Positions 35,515 through 43,535 of a DNA stretch of 64,000 nt are shown in pieces. Under the pieces are notes generated by a model. The model worked only from the letters and a program-made list of their open reading frames with translations. It did not search any database and was not told the origin of the DNA. A program made the position numbers and the translations under genes. Numbering within the stretch: position 1 is the first letter of the stretch; every line of letters begins with the position of its first letter. The stretch comes from Solirubrobacteraceae bacterium (GTDB lineage Bacteria > Actinomycetota > Thermoleophilia > Solirubrobacterales > Solirubrobacteraceae): assembly GCA_029263125.1 (NCBI GenBank), contig JAJCYD010000034.1, positions 1 to 64,000 of the forward strand, read 5' to 3'.

Positions 35515-38500
35515 TTACCGCTCCGACGCCGGGCAGGCGATGCGGAAGTCGCACATCGAGCAGGCGGCGTGCGAGGGGGTCGGCTCGAAGTCCTGGGCGA
35601 GGATGCCGGCGGCGGCCTCGTCGACGACGTCGGCGATCCAGGCCGCGTCGATCGCCTCGCTGGGGACGCGGACCTTCTGGTCGTCGAGCACGTAGAGGTA
35701 GGACTGCTCGGACGCCTCCAGCTGCCACGCCTCGCGTGCGGCGACCGCGTAGAGCGAGAGCTGGACGTCCTCCTTCAGCGCCGCCACCGAGCGCGGACGG
35801 CCCGTCTTGTAGTCGATCAGCTCGTGGCCTCCGCCGTGGAGCCGGTCGACGCGGTCGACGCGGCCGCGCAGCGTGTGCGCGCCCATCCGGAAGGCGAAGG
35901 ACCTCTCAAACCAGACCGGCTCGACGGGCTCGGCGTCGAGGCGCTCCTCGTAGCGGCGCAGCGCAGTCACGGCCTTGGCGCGAAGCTGGCGCTCCTCGTC
36001 GGAGTCGCCGAAGCCGTGCTTGGGCCATGCCCCTTCGAGGAGCCCGAGGATGTCCGAGGGGTCGCGGTGATAGCGCTCGAGCACCTGATGCACGAGGATC
36101 CCGAAGCGCTGGTTGAGCGTCGGCTCCTGCGGCACGCGCAGCACGCGGGCGAACTTGTAGCGCAGCGGGCAGGCGCGGTAGGTCTCGATGTCCGACGCCG
36201 ACAGCGCGAGGCCCTCGCCGCGGCGCGGCAGGAAGGCGATCAGGGACGGCTCGCTGCGAGCGGCGCGCGCGGCAGCGCGGGCACGGTCGTGGCGCTCGGA
36301 TTCCAGCAGCAGCTCGTCGAGCGTCGAGGTCTGCAGCACGTCGCGCTGAGCCGGCGACACCGCCGCTGACAGGCGCGCGTTGACGGGCGCCAGCGCGTCG
36401 GCGATCGACTGTCCCGCCGGGCGCTCCAGCAGCGCCGCGATCTTCACGAGCTCCAGGTAGCGCGCGACCGCGTGCGTGACGTCGAGCTCGGTGTCCAGGC
36501 GCAGGTCGCCAAGGCCCTTGCCGACCCGCGCGACGTCCGCGAGCAGCTCGTCGCGCAGCGCCTGGTAGGTCGCGTGCAGCGCCTCCTCGGGCCCGAACAG
36601 CTCCTCCTCGGAGTCCTCCCAGACGCCGCCGACCGCGGACCTGGCCTCCTCGACGAACGGCGAGGGTTGCTGCACCGCCCCGTTCACCGCGAGGGCGGGG
36701 TAGGCGAGCACGAGCCCGCGCCGCGCCCGGGTCATCGCCACGTACAGCAGCCGCCGCATCCCGGCGACATGGGCGCCCCGGCCGTCGGGACCAAGCGTCT
36801 CGCGCAGCAGCTCGTCGGGGATCGGCTCGCTGGAGCGCCGGCGGGCGCCGGGCATCCGCGCGGAGCTCAGCCCGAGCACGAAGACCCAGTCCAGATCACG
36901 CCCGGCGGCGACGTCCAGCGCCATGACCTGCACGGCGCCCATGCGGGCGGGCGCGCCGTCCTCGTCGCGCAGCTCGGTCTCGGCGACGGCCGCGACGTAG
37001 CGGGCGAAGTCGCGCGGAGTGGACTGCGGCGCGTGGTGGGCGTAGGAGCCGGCCAGCTCGCCGAAGCGCGCGAGGTGCACCAGACGCTCGACGACGTCGG
37101 CGCGGGCGCTGAAGACCTGCTGGCGGCGCAGGCCGAGGCGCTCGATCAGCCGATGCACGAAGAGGTCGGGACGATCGGAGTCCAGCGTCTGTGCCGACTC
37201 GCGGTACAGGCGCAGGAACGCGTGGATGCGCTCGCGCGCCTCGGGCGGAAGCTGCGGCGACTCGGTGGCGGCGTGCAGCGCTGCGACCATGTCCAGCTTG
37301 CGCCGGCGCGCGATCTGCACGCAGCGCGCGAGATCGGCCGAGCCCAGGCCCACGGGAGGCCGACCCAGGGCCCGCACCACCGCGCCGGCGTCGTTGGGGT
37401 CGGCCAGCAGGCGCAGCCAGGCCAGGACGTCGCGCACCTCGGCCTGGGCGAAGTACTCGGTCTCGCCGACGCTGCGAAAGCCGATCGCGCGCTCGTCGAG
37501 GGCGACGCCGACGTCGCGGCCCTCGTCGCGCAGCGAGCGCACGAGCACGCCGATGCGCTCGGCCGGCACGCCGTCGCGCACGAGCCGCTCGACCTCGGCC
37601 GCCACGGCCTGCGCCTGCGAGCGTTCGTCGGCGGCGCGCCAGAAGCGCACGCTCCCGCCGGGTGCCGCGGTGGCGGGCGTGCCGAGCCGATCGGCGATCG
37701 GCTCGACCACGGCGCGCGCGGCATCGAGGACCTGCTGCGGGCAGCGCTGCGAGCGCTCCAGTCTCACGATCTCGGCGTCCGGGTGGACACGCTGGAAGTC
37801 GCGCACGTTCTTCGTCGCGGCGGCGCGCAGGCGCCGCGCGGCCTGGTCGTCGTCGGTCGCCGCGGTCAGGTTGCCATGCTCGGCGGCGAGCAGCTCGACG
37901 AGCAGCGCCGGCGCGAAGCCGAGATCGGCGAGGTCGTCGACGAGCACGTGGCGGTAGCGCTGGGCGACGCGCGCCCGCACGTGCGGGTGCCCGCGCAGCA
38001 GCGCGATCGCGCGCAGGACGAGCTCTCCGGCGTCGAGCGCGCCCTCGGCCGCCAGCAGCCGGTCGTGGTCGAGGTACAGCCGTGCGAACTCGACCTCGCG
38101 CGCCGCACGGGCGCGCCCGACGTCGTCCTCGGCCGGCAGCGCGTCCGCCCAGGCGACGTAGTCCGCCGCGCTGACGAGCTCGTCCTTGAGGCGGTCGATG
38201 CGATCCAGCACGCCCGCCAGCAGCACCGCCGGGCGCCCACCGATGTCGTGGCGGCGCAGGTGCAGCTCGTCGATGCGGTCCAGCAGCAGGGCCAGCCGGT
38301 CGGCTCGCGTGACCGCAGCGAAGAACGGATCGACGCCCGCCTCGGCGATCTCGTCGCGCAGCAGGCGAGCGCAGACGTCGCGCACGCTGTGCACCGCGAG
38401 CTCCTCGTAGGGGCGATCCAGCGCGTCCTCGACGCGGCGGCGCAACTCGGCGGCGGCGGCGCTCGACGGGCTCAGGACGAGGATCGATTCCGGTCGCGCC

Positions 38501-38658
38501 CCCTGCTCGCAGAGCCAGCGCAGGCGCTGCACGAGCACCGTCGTCTTGCCCGTGCCGGCGGCGCCGAGCACCAGCAGCGGGCCCCGAGCGTGGGTGATCG
38601 CGCGCTCCTGGGCTGCGGTGAGGTCCGCATGCGCGACGCAGGCCTGGGGGGTGGGCAC
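35515..38658 (-). CDS. UvrD-type helicase fused to RecB-like nuclease with Fe-S cysteines
   Basis: 1,047 residues, GTG start at 38658. N-terminal SF1A helicase: Q motif (TAAQERAI), Walker A GAAGTGKTT (32-40), helicase motif near AMTRARRGLVLAYP. The C-terminal PD-(D/E)xK nuclease has ELIDYKTGRP with Asp949 and Lys951. Four Cys (830, 1033, 1036, 1042) bracket the nuclease as in AddB-like [4Fe-4S] nucleases. It belongs with the AdnA/AdnB or AddAB-type machines that process double-strand breaks for recombination. No partner subunit is adjacent. Motif II at the Walker B position reads VLVDDLADLG, with Glu not at the usual DExx place, so ATPase competence is uncertain. Confidence 0.88.
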   Translation of the reverse strand: MPTPQACVAHADLTAAQERAITHARGPLLVLGAAGTGKTTVLVQRLRWLCEQGARPESILVLSPSSAAAAELRRRVEDALDRPYEELAVHSVRDVCARLLRDEIAEAGVDPFFAAVTRADRLALLLDRIDELHLRRHDIGGRPAVLLAGVLDRIDRLKDELVSAADYVAWADALPAEDDVGRARAAREVEFARLYLDHDRLLAAEGALDAGELVLRAIALLRGHPHVRARVAQRYRHVLVDDLADLGFAPALLVELLAAEHGNLTAATDDDQAARRLRAAATKNVRDFQRVHPDAEIVRLERSQRCPQQVLDAARAVVEPIADRLGTPATAAPGGSVRFWRAADERSQAQAVAAEVERLVRDGVPAERIGVLVRSLRDEGRDVGVALDERAIGFRSVGETEYFAQAEVRDVLAWLRLLADPNDAGAVVRALGRPPVGLGSADLARCVQIARRRKLDMVAALHAATESPQLPPEARERIHAFLRLYRESAQTLDSDRPDLFVHRLIERLGLRRQQVFSARADVVERLVHLARFGELAGSYAHHAPQSTPRDFARYVAAVAETELRDEDGAPARMGAVQVMALDVAAGRDLDWVFVLGLSSARMPGARRRSSEPIPDELLRETLGPDGRGAHVAGMRRLLYVAMTRARRGLVLAYPALAVNGAVQQPSPFVEEARSAVGGVWEDSEEELFGPEEALHATYQALRDELLADVARVGKGLGDLRLDTELDVTHAVARYLELVKIAALLERPAGQSIADALAPVNARLSAAVSPAQRDVLQTSTLDELLLESERHDRARAAARAARSEPSLIAFLPRRGEGLALSASDIETYRACPLRYKFARVLRVPQEPTLNQRFGILVHQVLERYHRDPSDILGLLEGAWPKHGFGDSDEERQLRAKAVTALRRYEERLDAEPVEPVWFERSFAFRMGAHTLRGRVDRVDRLHGGGHELIDYKTGRPRSVAALKEDVQLSLYAVAAREAWQLEASEQSYLYVLDDQKVRVPSEAIDAAWIADVVDEAAAGILAQDFEPTPSHAACSMCDFRIACPASER

Positions 38659-38679
38659 TCGCCTAGTATGCCCGCGATG
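38656..38679. promoter_or_regulatory. Overlapping divergent -10 elements with leaderless starts
   Basis: TAGTAT at 38,664-38,669 stands 7 bases before the ATG at 38,677. On the other strand CATACT (38,670-38,665) stands 6 bases before the helicase-nuclease GTG at 38,658. The layout is nearly identical to 32,576-32,600. Confidence 0.6.
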
Positions 38680-39522
38680 TCGCTCACCCCCACCGCGCTG
38701 CAGGCCGACTGGCTGATGGCGTGCCGCACCGCCACCGCGGGTCTGCGCGAGGTCCTTCAGGCCCACCCGACCAGCCGCGAGCGCGTGGTCGAGACCGGGG
38801 AGCGCGGCGAGGGCGGCGACCGCACGCTCGTCATCGACCAGCTGGCCGAGGACGCGGTCTTCGGCCAGCTCGACGCGCTGCACGCCGGCGGCGCGCGGTT
38901 TCAGGCGATCAGCGAGGAGCGCGGCGTCGTCGACTACGGCGGCGAGGACGTGCGCGTCGTCATCGATCCGCTCGACGGCTCGCTGAACGCCAAGCGCGGC
39001 ATGCGCAGCTTCGCGCTGTCGATCGCGGTCGCCGACGGTCCGACGATGGCCGACGTCGATTTCGCCTACGTCTATGACTTCGGCGTCGGCGAGGAGTGGA
39101 CGGCGCGCCGGGGCGAGGGCACCTACCTCGACGCCCGCCGGATCGTCGACCCACCGCCCGAGCGACGCATGAGCGACGGGCGCCTGGAGCTGATCACCTT
39201 CGAATCCGCCGATCCTCGGTGGATCACTCCGGCGGTCGCCGGCCTCGAGGAGCATGTGCACCGCGTGCGCGCGCTCGGATCGATCGCGATCTCGATGTGC
39301 CAGGTCGCGCCGGCGCGCGTGGACGGGATGCTCACCCTGTGGCGCACGCGTGCGGTCGACATCGCCGCCGCTCAGCTGATCGTTCGCGAGGCCGGCGGCC
39401 TGGTCGCCTTCCCCGCCTTCGAGGATCCGCTCGGCGCGCCGCTTGACCTGCAGCCGCATTCGCCAGTCGTCGGCGCGCGAACGCCCGACGGCCTGCGGCG
39501 GCTCATCGCCATCGTGTCCTGA
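38677..39522 (+). CDS. Inositol monophosphatase family protein
   Basis: 281 residues from the ATG at 38677. Metal ligands of the family are in place: Glu80 (SEE), Asp97 and Asp100 in VVIDPLDGSLN (94-104), and the C-terminal RAVDIAAAQLIVREAGG. The family hydrolyses inositol-1-phosphate, fructose-1,6-bisphosphate or PAP; the substrate cannot be told from sequence. It is followed 46 bases later by the DUF2342 gene. Confidence 0.9.
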   Translation: MSLTPTALQADWLMACRTATAGLREVLQAHPTSRERVVETGERGEGGDRTLVIDQLAEDAVFGQLDALHAGGARFQAISEERGVVDYGGEDVRVVIDPLDGSLNAKRGMRSFALSIAVADGPTMADVDFAYVYDFGVGEEWTARRGEGTYLDARRIVDPPPERRMSDGRLELITFESADPRWITPAVAGLEEHVHRVRALGSIAISMCQVAPARVDGMLTLWRTRAVDIAAAQLIVREAGGLVAFPAFEDPLGAPLDLQPHSPVVGARTPDGLRRLIAIVS

Positions 39523-39556
39523 CGCCCGGCACGGCAGGCCGGACCGCCGCATTCGC

Positions 39557-39571
39557 CATGATGGGTGGGTG
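39557..39571 (+). promoter_or_regulatory. Leaderless-type -10 element of the DUF2342 gene
   Basis: CATGAT (39,557-39,562), six bases, then the GTG start at 39,569. Confidence 0.4.
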
Positions 39572-40630
39572 ATCGATCGAGCGCTGACGCAACGCATCGC
39601 CAACGCCGTCGAGCGCGGAAGCTCACGTGCCGCCCAGGATGCGAGCGTCCCCGCGAAGGTGCCCGGCGACCTCGTCGCGATCTGCACCGACGCCCAGCTG
39701 CGGATCGTGACCTACACGGGCCTCAAGCCGCCGGTCGCGTTGCCCGTGCCCGAGGCCGTCGCGCGCTCGGAGTGGATCGCCGCGAACGTCGCCTCGATGA
39801 GCGCGCTGCTGGATCCCGTCAGCGAGCGCCTGGCGAGCGGCGGACTGCTGCGCGGGCCGATGCGCAGCGCGGCGAGCGCGGTGGTGTCGGCAGAGGCCGG
39901 CGCGCTGACCGGGTACCTGTCCCAGCGCGTGATGGGCCAGTTCGAGTTCACGATCGTCGACCCGGAGGCTCCCGCCAGGCTGCTGTTCGTCGAGCCGAAC
40001 ATCGCCAGAGCCGCGGTGCGCCTGGAGGCTGATCCCGAGGAGCTGCTGACCTGGATCGCCTTTCACGAGGTCACCCACGCCGTGCAGTTCACGGCCGTGG
40101 ACTGGCTGCGACCGCATCTGGCGGGTCTCGTGGGTGAGCTGCTGGACTCGCTGGAGATGAACGTCGATCCCCGCGCCCTGCTCAAGCTCCCCTCCCTCGA
40201 CGACGTGCGCGGGCTCGCCGGCGCGTTCAAGGAGGGTGGGATCGTCGCGGTGGTCGGCGGCGAGCATCAGCGCGACCTGCTCGAGCGCATCCAGAGCGTC
40301 ATGGGCGTCATCGAGGGCCATGCAGAGCACGTCATGGACGTCGTCGGCGCCGACGCGCTGGCGTCGCTGGCCGATCTGCGCGCGGCGCTGGATCGCCGTC
40401 GCCGCGAGCGTCCGCCGCTGCTGGCGCTGCTGGAGCGCCTGATCGGCATGGACGCCAAGATGCGCCAGTACGAGGACGGCAAGCGCTTCTGCGACGCGGT
40501 CGCGCAGGCGGCCGGACCGGCCGCGCTGCACCGCGTCTTCGATGGCCCCGAGCAGCTGCCCCGAGGCCGGGAGCTGCACGATCCGCAGGCGTGGATGCAG
40601 CGCACGTCGGTCGCCGCGGTGACCTCGTAG
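39569..40630 (+). CDS. DUF2342 zinc-dependent metalloprotease-like protein
   Basis: 353 residues from GTG at 39569. Zincin motif HEVTH at 166-170 (FHEVTHAVQF). The long helical DUF2342 (coenzyme F420 biosynthesis-associated) fold continues with EMNVDPRALLKLPSLDDVRGLAGAF and VMGVIEGHAEHVMD, whose second His-Glu site completes the zinc ligands. This family is found mainly in actinobacteria; its substrate is unknown. A CATGAT -10-like element lies 6 bases before the GTG. Confidence 0.88.
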   Translation: MIDRALTQRIANAVERGSSRAAQDASVPAKVPGDLVAICTDAQLRIVTYTGLKPPVALPVPEAVARSEWIAANVASMSALLDPVSERLASGGLLRGPMRSAASAVVSAEAGALTGYLSQRVMGQFEFTIVDPEAPARLLFVEPNIARAAVRLEADPEELLTWIAFHEVTHAVQFTAVDWLRPHLAGLVGELLDSLEMNVDPRALLKLPSLDDVRGLAGAFKEGGIVAVVGGEHQRDLLERIQSVMGVIEGHAEHVMDVVGADALASLADLRAALDRRRRERPPLLALLERLIGMDAKMRQYEDGKRFCDAVAQAAGPAALHRVFDGPEQLPRGRELHDPQAWMQRTSVAAVTS

Positions 40631-40640
40631 GAGACCGGGG

Positions 40641-40669
40641 TTTACAAACACGTGTTCGGGTAGTACGGT
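40641..40669 (+). promoter_or_regulatory. Sigma-70-type promoter of the histone-like gene
   Basis: TTTACA (40,641-40,646), exactly 17 bases, then TACGGT (40,664-40,669). The spacer contains the palindrome AACACGTGTT, a possible operator. This is the best housekeeping-type promoter in the window. Confidence 0.7.
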
Positions 40670-40723
40670 CGTCTAGTACTTAGAAGTAAGGACCTTAGTC
40701 CAGCCCTGAGAAGGAGACCCAAC

Positions 40724-41359
40724 ATGGCCGACCCCGTCGTCCCCACCACTCCAGCCGAGAAGGCGAACGCAACGCGCAAGACCAACGCGGCGAAGCGCTC
40801 GACGACCGCCAAGAAGGCCGCGCAGACGCGCGCCGCCAACCACGGCGCGGCCGCGCGCAAGACCGCCGCCCGCAAGACGAAGGCGACCGCGTCGCGCAGC
40901 CAGACCACCGCCGCCCAGAAGGCAGCGGAGGCCAAGGGCACCGCGAAGTCCCGCATCGAGCGCGCGGGCGACATCGCCGAGACCGCCGTGCTCGTGCCGG
41001 TCGGCGCCGCGCTGGTCACACGCGACCGCGTCAACGCCGCGATCGACGAGCTGCGCACGACGTACTCCACGCGCAAGAAGACCGAGAACGAGCTGCGCCG
41101 CTTCGAGCGCCGCGGCTCCAGCGCGCTGAAGTCGATCGAGCGCGACGCCCGCAAGGCGCGCGAGCGCTTCGAGGCGCCGCTGCGCGACGGGCGCACGCGG
41201 ATCGAGAAGGCCTTCAAGGACGTCGAAGGTCGCTCGGAGCCGGTCAAGAAGACCGTCGACCTCGCGAGTGCCCGCGTCGAGAACGCCGTGCAGGGCGGCA
41301 AGACCGCCGCCACCAAGGCGTCGACCACCGTGCAGGAGCGCATCGCGGCACTCGTCTGA
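40724..41359 (+). CDS. Lys/Ala-rich histone-like protein
   Basis: 211 residues. AAGGAG lies seven bases before the ATG. Residues 1-75 are almost entirely Lys, Arg, Ala and Thr with repeated AAKKA/ARKTAA patterns, like the tails of HupB, Hc1 or histone H1-type nucleoid proteins. Residues 76-211 form a charged amphipathic helix region with many Arg/Glu pairs, probably a coiled coil. It likely binds DNA or another polyanion. It has its own strong promoter and a perfect terminator hairpin (41,408-41,435), so it is a single-gene unit. Confidence 0.75.
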   Translation: MADPVVPTTPAEKANATRKTNAAKRSTTAKKAAQTRAANHGAAARKTAARKTKATASRSQTTAAQKAAEAKGTAKSRIERAGDIAETAVLVPVGAALVTRDRVNAAIDELRTTYSTRKKTENELRRFERRGSSALKSIERDARKARERFEAPLRDGRTRIEKAFKDVEGRSEPVKKTVDLASARVENAVQGGKTAATKASTTVQERIAALV

Positions 41360-41407
41360 GCGCCGCTCGGCCTCCTGCGGTGATCGATGGGCGCGCTCGC
41401 CCCACCT

Positions 41408-41435
41408 ATGCCGCGCCCGCATCCGGGCGCGGCAT
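41408..41435. terminator. Perfect 12-bp hairpin terminator
   Basis: ATGCCGCGCCCG, loop CATC, then its exact complement. It lies 49 bases after the histone-like stop and ahead of the mrp promoter. No T tract. Confidence 0.65.
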
Positions 41436-41453
41436 CGGCGCGTTCGGGGCTTC

Positions 41454-41469
41454 TAGACTGAGGACGATG
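41454..41469 (+). promoter_or_regulatory. Leaderless-type -10 element of mrp
   Basis: TAGACT (41,454-41,459), seven bases, then ATG at 41,467. GAGGA lies between but is too near the ATG for a ribosome-binding site. Confidence 0.5.
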
Positions 41470-42588
41470 GCCACAGAAGACGAGATTCGCAGCGCACTGC
41501 AGCGCGTCATCGATCCCGAGCTGGGCAAGTCGATCGTCGAGCTCGGCATGGTCCGCTCGGTGACGATCGCCGACGACGGCACGGTCGACGTGACCGTGTC
41601 GCTGACGACAGCCGGCTGCCCGATCCGCAACCACTTCGTCGAGGCCGTCACGCGCGAGGCGCGCACGGTGGAGGGCGTCGAGGCCGTCAACGTCGACTTC
41701 GACGTGCTGTCAGACGCCGAGAAGGGCACGCTCAAGCAGACCCTCGGCCGCGGCTCGCTTCCGGCGGGCGCGCTCGCACAGGTGTCAAACGTCCTGTGCA
41801 TCGGCTCGGGCAAGGGCGGCGTCGGCAAGTCGACGCTCACCAGCAACCTCGCGGCCGCGCTGACCGAGCAGGGGAAGTCCGTCGGGATCCTTGACGCCGA
41901 CGTGTGGGGCTACTCGATTCCGCGCATGTTCGGCCTCGGCGGCGATCGCCCGCCCGTCTCGCCGGAGCGCAAGATCATCCCGATGCAGGCGCACGGCGTG
42001 AAGGTCATGTCGATCGGCTTCTTCGTCGAGGAGGACGCCGCCGTCGTCTGGCGCGGCCCGATGTTGCACAAGGCGCTGACGCAGTTTCTCGAGGATGTCG
42101 CGTGGGGCGAGCTGGACTACCTGCTCGTCGACCTGCCCCCGGGGACAGGCGACGTCTCGATGACGCTCGCCCAGCTGCTGCCGCAGGCGAAGTTCGTGAT
42201 CGTCACGACGCCGCAGCCGACGGCGCAGAAGGTCGCCCGCCGCGCCGCGCAGATGGCGGGCAAGGTCTCCCTCGAGATCGCCGGCGTGATCGAGAACATG
42301 GCCGGCTTCACGACGCCGGCCGGCGAGCGATACGCGATCTTCGGCGAGGGCGGCGGCCAGGAGCTCGCTGACGAGCTTGACGTGCCGTTGCTGGGCAAGG
42401 TCCCGCTGACGATGCCGCTGCGCGAGCAGGCCGATGCTGGCACGCCGCTCGTGCTCAGCGACCCCGACGATCCGGCGGCGCAGGCCATTCGTCAGGCCGC
42501 TCGTGGGATTGTCGCGCTGTCGCCGGTCGAGCTCCCCGTCCTTCAGGCCCCGGAGCCGACGGGGATCAGCCTGCCGATGGCAGGCTGA
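41467..42588 (+). CDS. mrp: Mrp/NBP35 family iron-sulfur carrier ATPase
   Basis: 373 residues. An N-terminal MIP18/DUF59 domain (1-85, with IDPELGKSIVELGMV) precedes a ParA-like P-loop ATPase with deviant Walker A GKGGVGKS (115-122) and DLPPGTGDVSMT. These proteins carry Fe-S clusters to apoproteins. The C-terminal CxxC that binds the bridging cluster in many Mrp proteins is replaced by TTPAGERYAIFG; actinobacterial Mrp often lacks it. It may leave a leaderless transcript. Confidence 0.93.
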   Translation: MATEDEIRSALQRVIDPELGKSIVELGMVRSVTIADDGTVDVTVSLTTAGCPIRNHFVEAVTREARTVEGVEAVNVDFDVLSDAEKGTLKQTLGRGSLPAGALAQVSNVLCIGSGKGGVGKSTLTSNLAAALTEQGKSVGILDADVWGYSIPRMFGLGGDRPPVSPERKIIPMQAHGVKVMSIGFFVEEDAAVVWRGPMLHKALTQFLEDVAWGELDYLLVDLPPGTGDVSMTLAQLLPQAKFVIVTTPQPTAQKVARRAAQMAGKVSLEIAGVIENMAGFTTPAGERYAIFGEGGGQELADELDVPLLGKVPLTMPLREQADAGTPLVLSDPDDPAAQAIRQAARGIVALSPVELPVLQAPEPTGISLPMAG

Positions 42589-42606
42589 TGCCGCGCCGAC
42601 TCGGCG

Positions 42607-43101
42607 TCATGAGACCTCGCGAAGCTTGCCCGTCTCGACCTCGTAGACGAAGCCTCTCACGGAGTCCTTGTTGGGGATGAACGGGCTGGCGTGGATGCGC
42701 TTGAGCGACTGGCGCACGTCGGCGTCGAGATCGGAGAAGGCCTCCGCGGCCCACTCGGGCTTGATGCCCGTGTCCTCGTGGATCGAGGCCTTGAACTCAT
42801 CGTCGGTGAACGTGAGCATGCCGCAGTCGGTGTGGTGGATGAGGATGATCTCCTCGGTTCCCAGCAGCCGCTGGGAGATCGCCAGCGAGCGGATCTCGTC
42901 GTCGGTGACGACGCCGCCGGCGTTGCGGATGACGTGGGCGTCGCCCTCCTCGAGGCCCAGCAGGCCGTAGGGGTTCAACCGGGCGTCCATGCAGGCGACG
43001 ATCGCGACCTTGCGCCCGGGAGGCATCGGCAGGTCGGCCTTGTCCCCGAAGGACGCCGTGTAGGCCTCAACGTTGCCCAGCAGCTCGTCGGTCGTGCTCA
43101 T
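42607..43101 (-). CDS. Beta-carbonic anhydrase
   Basis: 164 residues; ATG at 43101 with GGAGG four bases upstream. Zinc ligands Cys37 (CMDAR with the Asp39-Arg41 dyad), His90 and Cys93 (HTDCG). It interconverts CO2 and bicarbonate. The short form and its sequence match the clade common in actinobacteria. It converges with mrp (18-base gap) and lies behind the ferredoxin gene on the same strand. Confidence 0.94.
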   Translation of the reverse strand: MSTTDELLGNVEAYTASFGDKADLPMPPGRKVAIVACMDARLNPYGLLGLEEGDAHVIRNAGGVVTDDEIRSLAISQRLLGTEEIILIHHTDCGMLTFTDDEFKASIHEDTGIKPEWAAEAFSDLDADVRQSLKRIHASPFIPNKDSVRGFVYEVETGKLREVS

Positions 43102-43151
43102 GTGGCCTCCAAAGTAGGGATACCCGACCGAGAATACCCCAATAAGGTGGG

Positions 43152-43171
43152 CCGGTGCATGAGCGCACCGG
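43152..43171 (-). terminator. Hairpin after the ferredoxin gene
   Basis: CCGGTGC, loop ATGAGC, GCACCGG: a perfect 7-bp stem 35 bases past the ferredoxin stop, before the carbonic anhydrase gene. Confidence 0.4.
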
Positions 43172-43205
43172 AGCGGCGCGCCGGACGCGGCAGCGAGCGC
43201 CTGCT

Positions 43206-43472
43206 TCAGGCGCCCGAGGCGAAGTAGTCGGAGTTGATCTTCACGTACTGCGACCACTCGTCCGGGAGCTGGTCCTCGGCGAAGCAGGCATCCACGGGGC
43301 ACGCTTCGACGCACGCATCGCAGTCGATGCACTCCTCCGGATCGATGTAGAGCATCTCGACCTTGTCGTAGTCGGGCTCGTCGGTGGTCGGGTGGATGCA
43401 GTCGACGGGGCACACCTCGACACACGAGTTGTCCTTCGTGCCGATGCAGGGCTCCGCGATGACGTAGGCCAT
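43206..43472 (-). CDS. fdxA: 7Fe-type ferredoxin
   Basis: 88 residues. Two clusters of cysteines: C9, C17, C21 and C25 (3Fe-4S plus shared ligand; CxxxxxxxC then CxxxC) and C48, C51, C54, C58 (CxxCxxCxxxCP). Spacing is that of actinobacterial FdxA, carrying one [3Fe-4S] and one [4Fe-4S] cluster. It is a low-potential cytosolic electron carrier, for example for cytochromes P450. It is divergent from the SDR-like gene. Confidence 0.94.
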   Translation of the reverse strand: MAYVIAEPCIGTKDNSCVEVCPVDCIHPTTDEPDYDKVEMLYIDPEECIDCDACVEACPVDACFAEDQLPDEWSQYVKINSDYFASGA

Positions 43473-43520
43473 GAAAAGTCGGTTTCCTTCGCTCGTAGGC
43501 TGGGTGGGGCCGGCCGGACA

Positions 43521-43535
43521 TAGTATCCAGGCGTG
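43521..43535 (+). promoter_or_regulatory. Leaderless-type -10 element of the SDR-like gene
   Basis: TAGTAT (43,521-43,526), six bases, then GTG at 43,533. Confidence 0.5.

Noticed and set aside
35189-35695. A plus-strand open frame of 168 codons spanning the intergenic region
   Set aside because: Its start lies in the inverted repeat and its latter half is antisense to the helicase-nuclease C-terminus; composition is not protein-like.
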